Assembly (NCBI RefSeq): GCF_005869225.1
Contig: NZ_SWFP01000001.1
Coordinates: forward strand, 1-64,000
DNA: 64,000 nt
Direction of reading: 5' to 3'
From: Dyadobacter bucti
Lineage (GTDB): Bacteria; Bacteroidota; Bacteroidia; Cytophagales; Spirosomataceae
Made by a program: the position numbers and the translations under genes. Below, piece after piece: positions 24,501-33,833 of this stretch. Position 1 is the first letter of the stretch; every line of letters begins with the position of its first letter. Under the pieces are notes generated by a model. The model ran no database searches. It was not told the origin of the DNA and was given only the letters and a program-made list of their open reading frames with translations.

Positions 24501-25565
24501 ATGATCGAAACAAAAGACATAAAAGCTTACGGGACGCAGGCGGCAGACGCTTTGCTGGACCAGCTCAATATCAGCCGCAGAAAACCGACCGCGCATGACG
24601 TGGAGATTGAGATACGCTACTGCGGGGTTTGTCACTCCGACCTGCATACGGCACGAAACGAATGGCACGGCACCGTTTACCCCTGCGTCCCGGGTCACGA
24701 GATCGTCGGAACGGTGGTGAGCGTGGGCGATCATGTGCATAAATTCAAAGTTGGCGACACGGTGGGCGTCGGCTGTATGGTGGACTCATGCCGTGAATGC
24801 CAGTATTGTCAGGAAGGTTTGGAGCAGTATTGTGAACCAGGCATGACCGGCACGTACGGCTCACCGGACAAATATCTGGGCACGCAGACATACGGGGGAT
24901 ATTCCGAAAGCGTAGTAGTGAATGAAAACTATGTATTGAGCATCCCCGAAAACCTGGACCTGGCGGCAACCGCCCCATTGCTGTGCGCTGGCATCACCAC
25001 TTATTCACCGCTCAGACACTGGAATGTGGGTCCCGGCAAAAAAGTGGGTATCGTCGGCATTGGCGGGCTGGGCCATATGGGGATCAAGATAGCCAAGGCA
25101 ATGGGCGCTCATGTGGTCGCATTCACTACTTCGGAGTCTAAATTTGCCGAGGCGCAGCGCCTGGGCGCGGATGAAGTGGTTTTGTCCAAAGATGCGGACC
25201 AGATGGCGGCTTACCGTGGCAAGCTGCACTTTATCCTCGACGCAGTGTCGGCCGAGCATGACATCAACGCATACCTGAGCCTGCTCCGCGTGGACGGTTC
25301 ACTCGCGCTCGTCGGCGCGCCGGAACAACCTCTGCCGGTCGCAGCATTCAGTGTGATCATGGGTCGTAAAAGTTTTGCGGGGTCAATGATCGGCGGCATT
25401 GCCGAAACTCAGGAAATGCTCGACTTCTGCGGCAAACACAATATCGTAGCGGACATTGAAATGATCGATATCGGGCAAATCAACGAAGCCTATGAAAGAT
25501 TGCTGAAAGGCGATATCAAGTACCGTTTTGTGATTGACCTGGCCTCTTTGAAAAACAACAACTGA
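24501..25565 (+). CDS. Zinc-dependent NAD(P)-linked alcohol dehydrogenase (YahK-like)
   Basis: A 354-residue medium-chain dehydrogenase. It has the catalytic-zinc Cys and His in GVCHSDLH and PGHEIVG, the four structural-zinc cysteines in CRECQYCQEGLEQYC, and the cofactor motif GIGGLGHMGIKIAKAMG. It resembles the cinnamyl-alcohol-dehydrogenase/YahK aldehyde reductase group, which reduces aldehydes with NADPH. A monocistronic gene, with a hairpin after the stop. Confidence 0.92.
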   Translation: MIETKDIKAYGTQAADALLDQLNISRRKPTAHDVEIEIRYCGVCHSDLHTARNEWHGTVYPCVPGHEIVGTVVSVGDHVHKFKVGDTVGVGCMVDSCRECQYCQEGLEQYCEPGMTGTYGSPDKYLGTQTYGGYSESVVVNENYVLSIPENLDLAATAPLLCAGITTYSPLRHWNVGPGKKVGIVGIGGLGHMGIKIAKAMGAHVVAFTTSESKFAEAQRLGADEVVLSKDADQMAAYRGKLHFILDAVSAEHDINAYLSLLRVDGSLALVGAPEQPLPVAAFSVIMGRKSFAGSMIGGIAETQEMLDFCGKHNIVADIEMIDIGQINEAYERLLKGDIKYRFVIDLASLKNNN

Positions 25566-25581
25566 TTTTACATATCAATAA

Positions 25582-25626
25582 AAACACCTGCAAAATGCTT
25601 TGATAATCAGCCCTTTGCAGGTGTTT
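25582..25626. terminator. Hairpin terminator after the alcohol dehydrogenase
   Basis: Arms AAACACCTGCAAA and TTTGCAGGTGTTT form a perfect 13-base stem with a 19-base loop. It lies between convergent genes (alcohol dehydrogenase and methionine aminopeptidase), so it may act in both directions. Confidence 0.7.
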
Positions 25627-25682
25627 CCATATCTGGCCTTAGTGTAAGCCTGCTGGATAAATCTTGAGACGGAGTTGTTGCG

Positions 25683-26447
25683 TCACTTGAATATTTCATT
25701 CATCTCGGTCAATATAAGCGGAGCGTTATCGGTTACCACTATCGTATGCTCGTGCTGGGCCATAAACCCACCTTTATTTCCGACCATAGTCCAGCCATCG
25801 CTGAGTGCAGTGGCGTAGGACGATGTTGTCGAAATGAAGGTTTCAATAGCAACGACGGAATTCTTCTTGAACCGCCTCTGGTCAAATTTATTTTGATAGT
25901 TCAGCAATTCGTCCGGCTGTTCGTGAAGCCCTCTGCCGATACCGTGCCCTGCCAGGTTGCGGATCACTTTAAAGCCACGCTTTTTAGCCTCAGACTCCAT
26001 TAAATGGCCAATATCCGCAATTTTAACACCGCCTCTTATACTGTTAATGGTCTTGATCAAAATTTCCTTCGATGCGTTGACAAGCTTTTGATGCTGATTG
26101 ATATCTTGCCCGAGTACAAACGAGCCACCATTATCAGCCCAAAAACCATTCAGCTCTGCCGAAACATCAATGTTGACAAGATCCCCTTCTTGTAACTTCC
26201 TTTTATCGGAAGGAACTCCGTGACAAAATTCATTATTAACGCTGATGCAAGTCCACCCGGGGAACCCGTACGTTGAGTGAGGGGCTGATTTTGCTCCGAA
26301 CTCTGTCAATATTTTTGCACCATACTCATCCAGCTCATTTGTTGTCATGCCAGGCTGGGCGTAGTCTGTCATTTTCTTCAATGTATGTGCTACCGCCTCG
26401 CTCGCCTTCTGCATTCCCGTTAAATCGGACTCTTTTGTAATGGACAT
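25683..26447 (-). CDS. map: Type I methionine aminopeptidase
   Basis: A 254-residue cytoplasmic enzyme that removes the initiator Met. The metal ligands are visible: Asp in NIDVSAE, Asp in FWADNGG, His in LAGHGIGRGLHE, Glu in VAIETF and Glu in QHEHTIVV. The second Asp context (ADNGGSF rather than the common GDTS) is a variation. It is isolated from ribosomal-protein genes, where the housekeeping copy usually sits, so it may be an accessory paralogue. Confidence 0.9.
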   Translation of the reverse strand: MSITKESDLTGMQKASEAVAHTLKKMTDYAQPGMTTNELDEYGAKILTEFGAKSAPHSTYGFPGWTCISVNNEFCHGVPSDKRKLQEGDLVNIDVSAELNGFWADNGGSFVLGQDINQHQKLVNASKEILIKTINSIRGGVKIADIGHLMESEAKKRGFKVIRNLAGHGIGRGLHEQPDELLNYQNKFDQRRFKKNSVVAIETFISTTSSYATALSDGWTMVGNKGGFMAQHEHTIVVTDNAPLILTEMNEIFK

Positions 26448-26662
26448 AAATGATATTGTAATGTTGAACAGCTATACTTTTTCATACCGGGACACCCACT
26501 GTGATCTTGTACCCGATCCATTTTGATTTGCAAAAATACGATTTTATTTTTTTGCCTGAGCAGGTGTCGGCTCCCGCATTGTCGTACCGGTAAGCGGTTA
26601 TCCCGTTCGCGATTATGTTCGGTTTTGCAAGATTCGAAGGAAAAAAACTTCCGGAAATAATA

Positions 26663-27037
26663 TTATTCGCGAAAATGAAGGCCGGCGACCATATCCTGTT
26701 GAATCAGTGTATGCAGTCTTCCCAAGGCTTCATACACGTCCGAAACCTGCTTTGGATTGGCCACGATTGCGTGTTCGAGCGGTACTTTAATGAGTTCAAG
26801 TTTTTGAAAAACATCCGTAAACTGCGCCTCAATTGCCTTGCTCAGTTTTACGTCGCCGGATTTGGCATCAGCTTTATCCAGCAGCCAGTTAAGTCCCCCC
26901 ACCCCAGTCGTGGCAGTCTTCTGCCCCACAAAAATTTGCAGTACGCTCCGCAGTTCGGCATGAATAAAGTTGATCGACTCTCCTCCATATTTCGATTCCA
27001 CCAGCTCCGGTCGGGCTGCTCCCTGGTCCGCTCCTAA
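26663..27037 (-). pseudogene. 5'-truncated imelysin-like gene
   Basis: A minus-strand frame of about 120 codons, including ARPELVESKYGGESINFIHA, TGVGGLNWLL, SKAIEAQFTDVF and VYEALGRLHTLIQQDMVAGL. This is the C-terminal pattern of imelysin-type (peptidase M75-like) iron-linked periplasmic proteins, which are normally 350-400 residues. There is no signal peptide and no N-terminal half: the frame runs directly into a plus-strand permease fragment at about 27010-27040. Probably non-functional. Confidence 0.55.
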
Positions 27038-27567
27038 AGGTGCTTGTGAAAGTAAAAGGCAATGAAATACCGGGAACCATTCAATTTCTTAATAATCAAG
27101 TCAATAAGCTTTCGCCATCCGCAAAATTCACCTATACCTTCATTGACGAAACACTCGACAAGCTATATACATCGGAAAACCGGATGAGCCAGGTGTTCAA
27201 CTGGTTTGCGGCACTGGCTATCTTTATCTCCTGTCTCGGGCTTTTTGGCCTCTCTGCCTACTCGGCAAAGCTTCGGATCAAGGAAATCGGTGTTCGCAAA
27301 GTGCTTGGCGCGTCGGTTGGCAGCGTGACGTTTTTGTTATCCAAAGATTTCATCGTCCTGGTACTGATCGCCATTTTCATATCACTGCCCATGGCATGGT
27401 GGGCAATGGAAAAATGGCTGGCTTCATTTGCTTACCGCGTCATGATCGGCTGGCAGGAATTTACACTGGCCGGATTATCGACATTGCTGCTCGCATGGAT
27501 CACCATCAGTTTACAGTCCGCTCAAACCGCATTGGTGAACCCGGTCAAAAATTTGAGGGCATATTAG
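27036..27567 (+). pseudogene. 5'-truncated FtsX/MacB-like ABC transporter permease
   Basis: A fragment of about 176 codons matching the last quarter of Bacteroidota FtsX-like permeases, which are normally near 790 residues. It has a periplasmic end (VKGNEIPGTIQFLNNQ, YTFIDETLDKLYTSENRM), then the last four-helix block with the signature KEIGVRKVLGASVGSVTFLL, ending NPVKNLRAY. The first helix, the rest of the periplasmic domain and any start signal are missing. It is divergent from the imelysin fragment and both lack their 5' ends at the same point. Confidence 0.75.
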
Positions 27568-27914
27568 GGTAATTTTTTTTTATTCAATTCCGTCTTTTCT
27601 GCTTTTGCTGACAATGGTGAGGATCTAAAAAGTAATGTAAAAAAACTTGTTAGAGATGCTAGCAAGCAGTGGATTTGATCCGACACTACATCATGACGGA
27701 CATATTTACACTACGTATGCGCAGTGCCGCATTAATACTTTTGCTCGCAGATCGCGATCAGGATGGAGGCCATGGGCGCCTCGAGACCTATTTTGTTCAA
27801 TGTACCGCCGGCAACTAGTGAATTGATCATATTCCCCGACCACTTCACGGCCCATTTTGTCCATTCCACGGGCTACAACTTGGCATTCGGCCGGTTAGGG
27901 GCGAAATTGCGACA
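27568..27914. other. Intergenic stretch with unidentified coding-like frames
   Basis: No complete gene. A plus-strand frame from ATG 27763 to TGA 27936 (57 residues, RPILFNVPPATSELIIFP) and a minus-strand frame of about 45 codons ending near 27737 (NMINSLVAGGTLNKIG, EAPMASILIAICEQKY) both look protein-like, but they overlap and neither is recognised. The plus-strand one overlaps the DUF418 start. Given the truncated genes to the left, these are likely debris. Confidence 0.3.
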
Positions 27915-29084
27915 ATGGTTTCTCAACGTAAACTGAACCATTTGAAAAACTTTATAAGCACTCCTGTACTAACCGATGAAAATGTATTGCTTCAAAATCT
28001 GGACGGACGTGTGCAGATTGTTGACGTATTGCGTGGCTTTGCCCTGCTTGGTATCCTGCTGATCCATTCCGTCCAGAATTTCCTCCATGCTACTACCCGG
28101 GGCCTGATGGGTCTTAGCGAGCGGAACACTTTTGTAAAAACATCCCTCGAATTTTTGATTGAGGACAAGTTTTTTATCATCTTTTCCTTCCTCTTCGGAT
28201 GGAGCTTTTATCTTATTTATCAGCACGCAGCGCGGAAAAGCAGGCCATTTGTCAAGCTTTTTGTCTGGCGGCTGCTGATCCTGCTCGGTATAGGCATTTT
28301 TCATTCATTTTTTTACCGGTCCGATATTCTTCAGGTGTACGCCGTGGTTGGCTTCACGCTGATTTTCTGCAGGAACTTCAATAACCGGAGCCTGCTGATA
28401 CTTTGTGTGTGCCTGTTTTTCAGCAGCATTCCCTGCGTGATATTCCGGGATGAGATCGCCCGTTATTTTACCGAACTGAAACAGCAAAATATCCCGATAC
28501 CGACAAAACTGAGCTATAATCTGTCGTCCGGCCGGTTATTTGTAACCAGTTCCATGTTTGTACTGGGTCTGTATGCCGGCAAGAACAACATTCTGCAGAA
28601 CCTTTCCCGAGCGCACGGTTTATTAAAGAAGATCGTCGCCGTCAGTGGCTGTTCGATTCTGCTCACGGCCATCGGCATACGCTCCGAAACACTCAACCTC
28701 GGCCTTACCCACAGCGGAATTTATCTCAGCAATGCTATTTTTTATTGTTTGCAGAACATTGCATTTTCCGTCTTCTACGTATCGCTGCTAACGCTTCTTT
28801 ATTCCCGTTCCGCGTTAGGTACCTCGCTTTCCTGGCTGGAACCGCTCGGCCGCATGGGACTCACGGCATACATCATGCAGTCCGTTTTCTTCCAGCTTTT
28901 TTACATGCAATGGGACGGCCTCGAACTGGGCTTCGCCGGCGCGTTGCTCGTTACTTTCGCCTTTTACATCGGGCAGATCCTTTTTGCCGAATTCTGGCTG
29001 ATGCATTTCCGGCACGGACCTATGGAATGGGCCTGGAGGTCCCTTACATACCTGGTCGCCACCAGGCTGCCGGGGCTTCGCTAG
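27915..29084 (+). CDS. DUF418 (YeiB-like) integral membrane protein
   Basis: A 389-residue membrane protein. The N-terminus has the family hallmark IVDVLRGFALLGILLIHSVQ. Eight or more hydrophobic helices follow (FIIFSFLFGWSFYLIY, LLILLGIGIFHSFFYRSDIL). The C-terminal DUF418 domain has EPLGRMGLTAYIMQSVFFQL and FRHGPMEWAWRSLTY. It resembles acyltransferase-3 type membrane enzymes, but no substrate is known for the family. It is next to debris and convergent with the arylsulfatase operon. Confidence 0.9.
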   Translation: MVSQRKLNHLKNFISTPVLTDENVLLQNLDGRVQIVDVLRGFALLGILLIHSVQNFLHATTRGLMGLSERNTFVKTSLEFLIEDKFFIIFSFLFGWSFYLIYQHAARKSRPFVKLFVWRLLILLGIGIFHSFFYRSDILQVYAVVGFTLIFCRNFNNRSLLILCVCLFFSSIPCVIFRDEIARYFTELKQQNIPIPTKLSYNLSSGRLFVTSSMFVLGLYAGKNNILQNLSRAHGLLKKIVAVSGCSILLTAIGIRSETLNLGLTHSGIYLSNAIFYCLQNIAFSVFYVSLLTLLYSRSALGTSLSWLEPLGRMGLTAYIMQSVFFQLFYMQWDGLELGFAGALLVTFAFYIGQILFAEFWLMHFRHGPMEWAWRSLTYLVATRLPGLR

Positions 29085-29203
29085 GAAAGACTACAATATT
29101 ACACCGGACGCAGGCGGCCGACCAGGCATTCAAGTACATAGGGATGCTCGCTCAAACTCCTTAAAAACATGACAAGCAACTGATTACCAACGAATCAATC
29201 CAC

Positions 29204-31522
29204 CTAAAAATCGATTACCACACTTTTCAACTTCCCTGTGAACGGAAACGGCGATTTGTAGCTGTTTGAAACTGCTGTATTATCGTCCCTGCCGACAGAC
29301 AGACCATCCCAGGAGTCTTTAAATATTGCATTGGCAAATTGTTTTTCACCTACCTTGTTATTGTTGATATAAATGGATGCAGTGCCGGTTTTCGCTGCCT
29401 TGTCAGCCTCAAAAACAAATTTTACCGTTGACTTCCCAGCCGGCAAAGTCTGGCTTCCGGAATTAAGGTGCTCTGTCTGAGCATCAAAATTATGAACCGC
29501 CTGCAATTTCTTATCCTGAACAAAGAGGCTCAATCCGCCGAAATGCCCGCCTATTGCAAACAGCACTCCTTCCTGTTTAGGGTCGGTAAGATCGACATCG
29601 GCAGTGATCGTAAACGACCGGTTATTGAAAACAGGGGCTTCGGTCAGGTGAGAAATTCCGTTGTAGAGCACGATATGTTTTTTCCCTTCAAAGAAATCCG
29701 GCTCCTTATCGGTTTCATTTCCGCTACCGTTTCTGAGCGGAAATACATTGTATTTTGTGGCCTCAGCATCAAAAACAGCTTTCAGCTCAGCCAGTTTTTC
29801 CGGATTCTTTTTGGAAAGGTCAACAAGCTCGTTGAAGTCTTCATCGATTTTAAATAACTCCCAGGTGTCATTTTCAAATGATGTTCCCCTTTTATGAAAA
29901 GCCCCGGCTTTCCAGCCGTCCTTGTAAACAGAACGTGTACCGCTTATTTCATAATACTGTACATTATGCTGATTGACAGCATTTTGATTATTGAGTGAAG
30001 CCGCAAAACTGGTCCCTTCAAGACTATCCTGTTTGATACCATTGATCGTTCCCACCGCTTTTGCCCCGGTAAGTTCAAGGGTAGTCGGCAAAATATCGAT
30101 CACGTGCGTATACTGGTGGCGGATGCCGCCTTTTTCTTTGATGTGATCCGGCCAGAAAACAATAAGCGGGTTATGCGTTCCCCCTTCGCCGTTGGCTTCG
30201 GCTTTGAAATAACGAAAAGGTGTATTCGTAGCCTGCGCCCATCCGATCGGGTACAGGACATTCGACTTATCTGTTCCGATGAGATCTATATTGTCCAGGT
30301 CCCGCTTGATGTCGTCGGTCTGAGTGTTTTTAGCACCCGTGCCAAAATTGCTTCTACCGTTAACCCCTCCTGCCCTCGCCGATCCATTATCGCCTATTGA
30401 CAGAAAAATCAGGCTGTTATCAAGCTGGTCGATGCTTTTAAGATACTGCACCAAACGGCCTATCTCGTGATCAAGGTGCGCCAGGTAACCCGCGTACACT
30501 TCTATATGGCGAATAAAAAGGCGCTTTTCGTCGGCCGACAGGCTGTCCCATTTTTTTACGTCAGCATAATCGGGAGCCAGCTTTACATAGGAAGGCACCA
30601 CACCCAGTTTCTTCTGACGCGCCAGTACTTCCGCGCGGTACCAATCCCAGCCTTTATCGAATTTACCTTTGAACTTGTCGCTCCATGCTTTATCAACCTG
30701 ATGAGGCGAATGCGTCGCTGCCGGGCCGTAATACAGGAAAAAAGGCTTTTCGGGCGCAGCTGACTTTTGATTGGCAATGTAATGGATCGCCCGGTCGGTG
30801 ATCAGCTCCGACAGTAACCTTTTATCATCGTACGCTTTCTCCACTTTGTCAGTACCCTCCCATAATATCGGGCGGTACTGGTCGGTTGCTCCGCCGATAA
30901 AACCGAAATACTTTTCAAAACCTCTGCCTACCGGCCAGCGGTTAAACGGTCCGGCCTGAGTCTGGTCTCTTTTGGGAGTCAAATGCCATTTGCCTACCGC
31001 AAAAGTATTGTATCCCTGTTCGCGGAGGATCTCGCTCACGAATCCCTTTTCAAAGGGTATCACACGGTCATAGCCGGGCGTAGCCGCACCTGCATTGCTG
31101 CCCACGTGCGCCGAGTGATGGTTTCTCCCCGTCAGCAACGCAGTACGCGTTGGGGAACAAACCCCGGTGGTGTGAAAATTGGTGTATCTCAGCCCGTTAT
31201 TTGCCAGACTATCGATATTCGGCGTCGGTATCAGCCCGCCGAAAGCAGATGCGGATCCATACCCGATGTCGTCGATCAGTATGTAAATGATATTCGGTGA
31301 ATTTTTCGGAGCGATGATCTGATGTTCGGTAAACGATGTCTGAGTCTCAGGAATCGTTTTTCCGATTTTGCCCTGCCACGGTTTCTGGGGCGTGTACTGG
31401 GCTGCTGCATGCTGCAGGTTCAGGCTTCCGGCGACGACCGTTGCAGTCAGAAGTTTTAATCCGTTGCGTAGTAAAGACGCGGAAACCCGGTTATTATTGA
31501 TAAGATTGGTTTTCATCAGCAT
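29204..31522 (-). CDS. Arylsulfatase with C-terminal lectin-like domain
   Basis: A 772-residue secreted sulfatase. The signal region ends near HAAAQ. The catalytic domain has the metal motif LIDDIGYG and the formylglycine motif CSPTRTALLTG (Cys122 becomes formylglycine), with VGKWHLTPK and GGTHNPLIVF downstream. The last 170 residues (FTITADVDLTDPKQEGVLFA, GLSLFVQDKKLQAVHNFD) look like a concanavalin/LamG-type jelly roll. It hydrolyses sulfate esters; the true substrate is not visible. It is second in a two-gene operon with its paralogue, 25 bases apart. The activating enzyme is not in the window. Confidence 0.92.
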   Translation of the reverse strand: MLMKTNLINNNRVSASLLRNGLKLLTATVVAGSLNLQHAAAQYTPQKPWQGKIGKTIPETQTSFTEHQIIAPKNSPNIIYILIDDIGYGSASAFGGLIPTPNIDSLANNGLRYTNFHTTGVCSPTRTALLTGRNHHSAHVGSNAGAATPGYDRVIPFEKGFVSEILREQGYNTFAVGKWHLTPKRDQTQAGPFNRWPVGRGFEKYFGFIGGATDQYRPILWEGTDKVEKAYDDKRLLSELITDRAIHYIANQKSAAPEKPFFLYYGPAATHSPHQVDKAWSDKFKGKFDKGWDWYRAEVLARQKKLGVVPSYVKLAPDYADVKKWDSLSADEKRLFIRHIEVYAGYLAHLDHEIGRLVQYLKSIDQLDNSLIFLSIGDNGSARAGGVNGRSNFGTGAKNTQTDDIKRDLDNIDLIGTDKSNVLYPIGWAQATNTPFRYFKAEANGEGGTHNPLIVFWPDHIKEKGGIRHQYTHVIDILPTTLELTGAKAVGTINGIKQDSLEGTSFAASLNNQNAVNQHNVQYYEISGTRSVYKDGWKAGAFHKRGTSFENDTWELFKIDEDFNELVDLSKKNPEKLAELKAVFDAEATKYNVFPLRNGSGNETDKEPDFFEGKKHIVLYNGISHLTEAPVFNNRSFTITADVDLTDPKQEGVLFAIGGHFGGLSLFVQDKKLQAVHNFDAQTEHLNSGSQTLPAGKSTVKFVFEADKAAKTGTASIYINNNKVGEKQFANAIFKDSWDGLSVGRDDNTAVSNSYKSPFPFTGKLKSVVIDF

Positions 31523-31547
31523 AAATATGTTTTGACCTGTCAGGAGG

Positions 31548-33833
31548 TTATAATTTTTCTATCACAATGTCTTTGAGCACACCGGTAAAAGCGAAAGGTG
31601 CTTTATAGGCAGGTGAAACTGTTGTACCTACATCACTTCCAACCTCCAGTCCCTCGTAACCGCTTGCTGCGGTGGCAATAGTCCCGAGATTCAGCGTTCC
31701 GGCTTTTTCTTCATTAATGAACAAGGTCACCTCTTTGTCTTTTTTGTCATTACTGTACAAAACCTGCACTTTCAAAGTGATATCCCCGGCAGGTACCGGC
31801 TTATCCGAAGTCAATTCAAGCACTTTGCCTTCGGAATTGTACGCAAAAACCAGCTTCTTGTTTTTGACGTAAAAGCTCAGTCCGGATAAGGTATTTCCAT
31901 ACGACAGCAAGACTCCTTCCGCGCCTTTTGCAGGTACGACGGCACGCGCGGAAATTGAATATGATGAAGTTCCGAATCGGAAGGCCGAGCTGCCGGTATA
32001 GTGCGTTTCAGGGTACAAAGTCACCTTCGTTTTCCCGTCATAAATACTTTGATTGGCCGTTTCCCATTTGTCTTTCAACGGGTAGACATTGTATTTCCAG
32101 GCTTCTTTGTCAAATACCTCGGCAAGCTCTTTCACTTTGTCGGGATGCTTATCGGCCAGATCATTAAGTTCATTGAAATCCTCTTTGAGGTTGTACAAAT
32201 GCCACTTTTCTTGGCTTTGCGGGATACGCTTCGAACGGTCACGCGGGAAGGATGCTTTCCAGCCATCCTTATAGATCGCGTGGGAACCGGTCATTTCATG
32301 GTATTGCACAGTGTGGCGCTCCGGAGCATTTTTATTCGCGGCGTCAACGGAGTAAGCCAGACTAACCCCTTCGATCGGTTCCTGCGAATATCCATTGATT
32401 ACGGCTGGTACTCTGGCGCCAGCCAGTTCAAGCGTTGTAGGAAGTATGTCGTTGACATGCGAATACTGATGCCGGATCCCGCCTTTATCCTTTATTTTAC
32501 CCGGGTAAAAAAGGATCAGTGGGTCGTGTGTCCCGCCTTCCAGATTGCCGTAACTTTTATAATAACGGAAGGGAGTATTCGTCGCTGCTGCCCAGCCGTC
32601 CGGGTAAAGGGCAGATGAGTTTTCAGTTCCCAGCAGGTCCAGATTTTTTACATACCTGGCTATGGTCTGATCCTGGGTTTCATTTGGTTTATTGGTTAAA
32701 AAACGACCGATCTCGCGACCGGCGCCTTCCGCTCCGTTGTCTCCGACCAGCACCACCACCAACGTATTATCCAGCTGCCCGATTTGCTCAATGTGGTTGA
32801 TGATCCGTCCGATCTCGTGGTCGGTATGCGAAACAAACCCTGCATAAACTTCAATGTAACGCTCAAAAAGTTTCCTTTCGTCAGCTGAAAGTGCATTCCA
32901 TTCTTTCACGCCGGGATTCGCCGGTGCCAGTTTGGTGTTCGCCGGAACCACCCCTAATGCGATCTGATTCTTCAGAACAGTTTCCTTGTATTGGTCCCAG
33001 CCAGCCTTGAATTTACCCTTGTATTTGTCAATCCATTCCTTGCTTACCTGGATGGGAGCATGAACGGCACCGGGCGCAAAATACAGGAAAAATGGTTTGT
33101 CGGGAGCTGCGGCCTTTTGTCCCGAAATATAATGAATGGCCTCATTGGCAAGCAGTTCCGTTACGTGCCGTCCTTTTGTATCCTCCGGTTCACGTTGGGT
33201 ATCGCGGTATAAAGTCGGATGCCATTGGTCCGTAGCGGCTACTTCCGGGGAAAATCCGAAATAATGATCAAAACCCCGGCCGGTGGGCCAGCGGTTGAAC
33301 GGTCCGGCTTGCGTGGCGTCGGCCGGATGCGTCAAATGGTACTTCCCTACAGCAAATGTATTGTACCCATTTTCTCTGAGTATCTCTCCGACAGTCGCTT
33401 TTTCAAAAGGTAGATAACCGTCATACCCAGGCGTATTGTAAGAATTGCTTGCAAAAAAACCGAAATGAACCGAATGCTGGTTTCTCCCCGTCAGCAGGGC
33501 AGCCCGGGTGGGTGCGCAAAAAGCGGTCGTATGGAAATTGGTATACCTTATCCCCTGGTTAGCCAGGCGGTCAATATTGGGCGTTTCAATAAGCCCTCCG
33601 AAAGCAGAAATGGCGCCGTAACCAATATCGTCGATCTGTATCCATACAATGTTGGGAGCGCCTGCCGGTGCTTTCGGATTGATTTTCGGGGCCGACTCCG
33701 TAGTTGTTTCAACGGTCTTTCCAATTTTACCTTCAAAAGCTGGCGTCGGACTGTACTGCGCAGTCACGCTCCCGGTTAGTAAAAAGGCAAGATAAAATAA
33801 GGCAATGTTCTTAGTGGTCAGGATTCTTTTCAT
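31548..33833 (-). CDS. Arylsulfatase with C-terminal lectin-like domain
   Basis: A 761-residue paralogue of the downstream sulfatase and first gene of the pair. It has a signal peptide ending SVTAQ, the metal motif IQIDDIGYG, and the activation motif CAPTRAALLTG (Cys106). Other active-site segments are VGKYHLTHPAD, VGDNGAEG and GGTHDPLILF. The C-terminal jelly-roll domain starts about residue 600 (GTSSYSISARAVVPAKGAEG). Both proteins keep the same domain order, so the pair arose by tandem duplication with divergence, possibly toward different sulfated substrates. Confidence 0.92.
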   Translation of the reverse strand: MKRILTTKNIALFYLAFLLTGSVTAQYSPTPAFEGKIGKTVETTTESAPKINPKAPAGAPNIVWIQIDDIGYGAISAFGGLIETPNIDRLANQGIRYTNFHTTAFCAPTRAALLTGRNQHSVHFGFFASNSYNTPGYDGYLPFEKATVGEILRENGYNTFAVGKYHLTHPADATQAGPFNRWPTGRGFDHYFGFSPEVAATDQWHPTLYRDTQREPEDTKGRHVTELLANEAIHYISGQKAAAPDKPFFLYFAPGAVHAPIQVSKEWIDKYKGKFKAGWDQYKETVLKNQIALGVVPANTKLAPANPGVKEWNALSADERKLFERYIEVYAGFVSHTDHEIGRIINHIEQIGQLDNTLVVVLVGDNGAEGAGREIGRFLTNKPNETQDQTIARYVKNLDLLGTENSSALYPDGWAAATNTPFRYYKSYGNLEGGTHDPLILFYPGKIKDKGGIRHQYSHVNDILPTTLELAGARVPAVINGYSQEPIEGVSLAYSVDAANKNAPERHTVQYHEMTGSHAIYKDGWKASFPRDRSKRIPQSQEKWHLYNLKEDFNELNDLADKHPDKVKELAEVFDKEAWKYNVYPLKDKWETANQSIYDGKTKVTLYPETHYTGSSAFRFGTSSYSISARAVVPAKGAEGVLLSYGNTLSGLSFYVKNKKLVFAYNSEGKVLELTSDKPVPAGDITLKVQVLYSNDKKDKEVTLFINEEKAGTLNLGTIATAASGYEGLEVGSDVGTTVSPAYKAPFAFTGVLKDIVIEKL

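Noticed and set aside
24294..24740. 148-codon minus-strand frame over the alcohol dehydrogenase start
   Set aside because: It overlaps the real dehydrogenase N-terminus and is His/Cys-rich without structure. The ArsC-like tail is in a different frame.
26615..27037. 140-codon plus-strand frame over the imelysin fragment
   Set aside because: It is antisense to the better supported imelysin-like tail.
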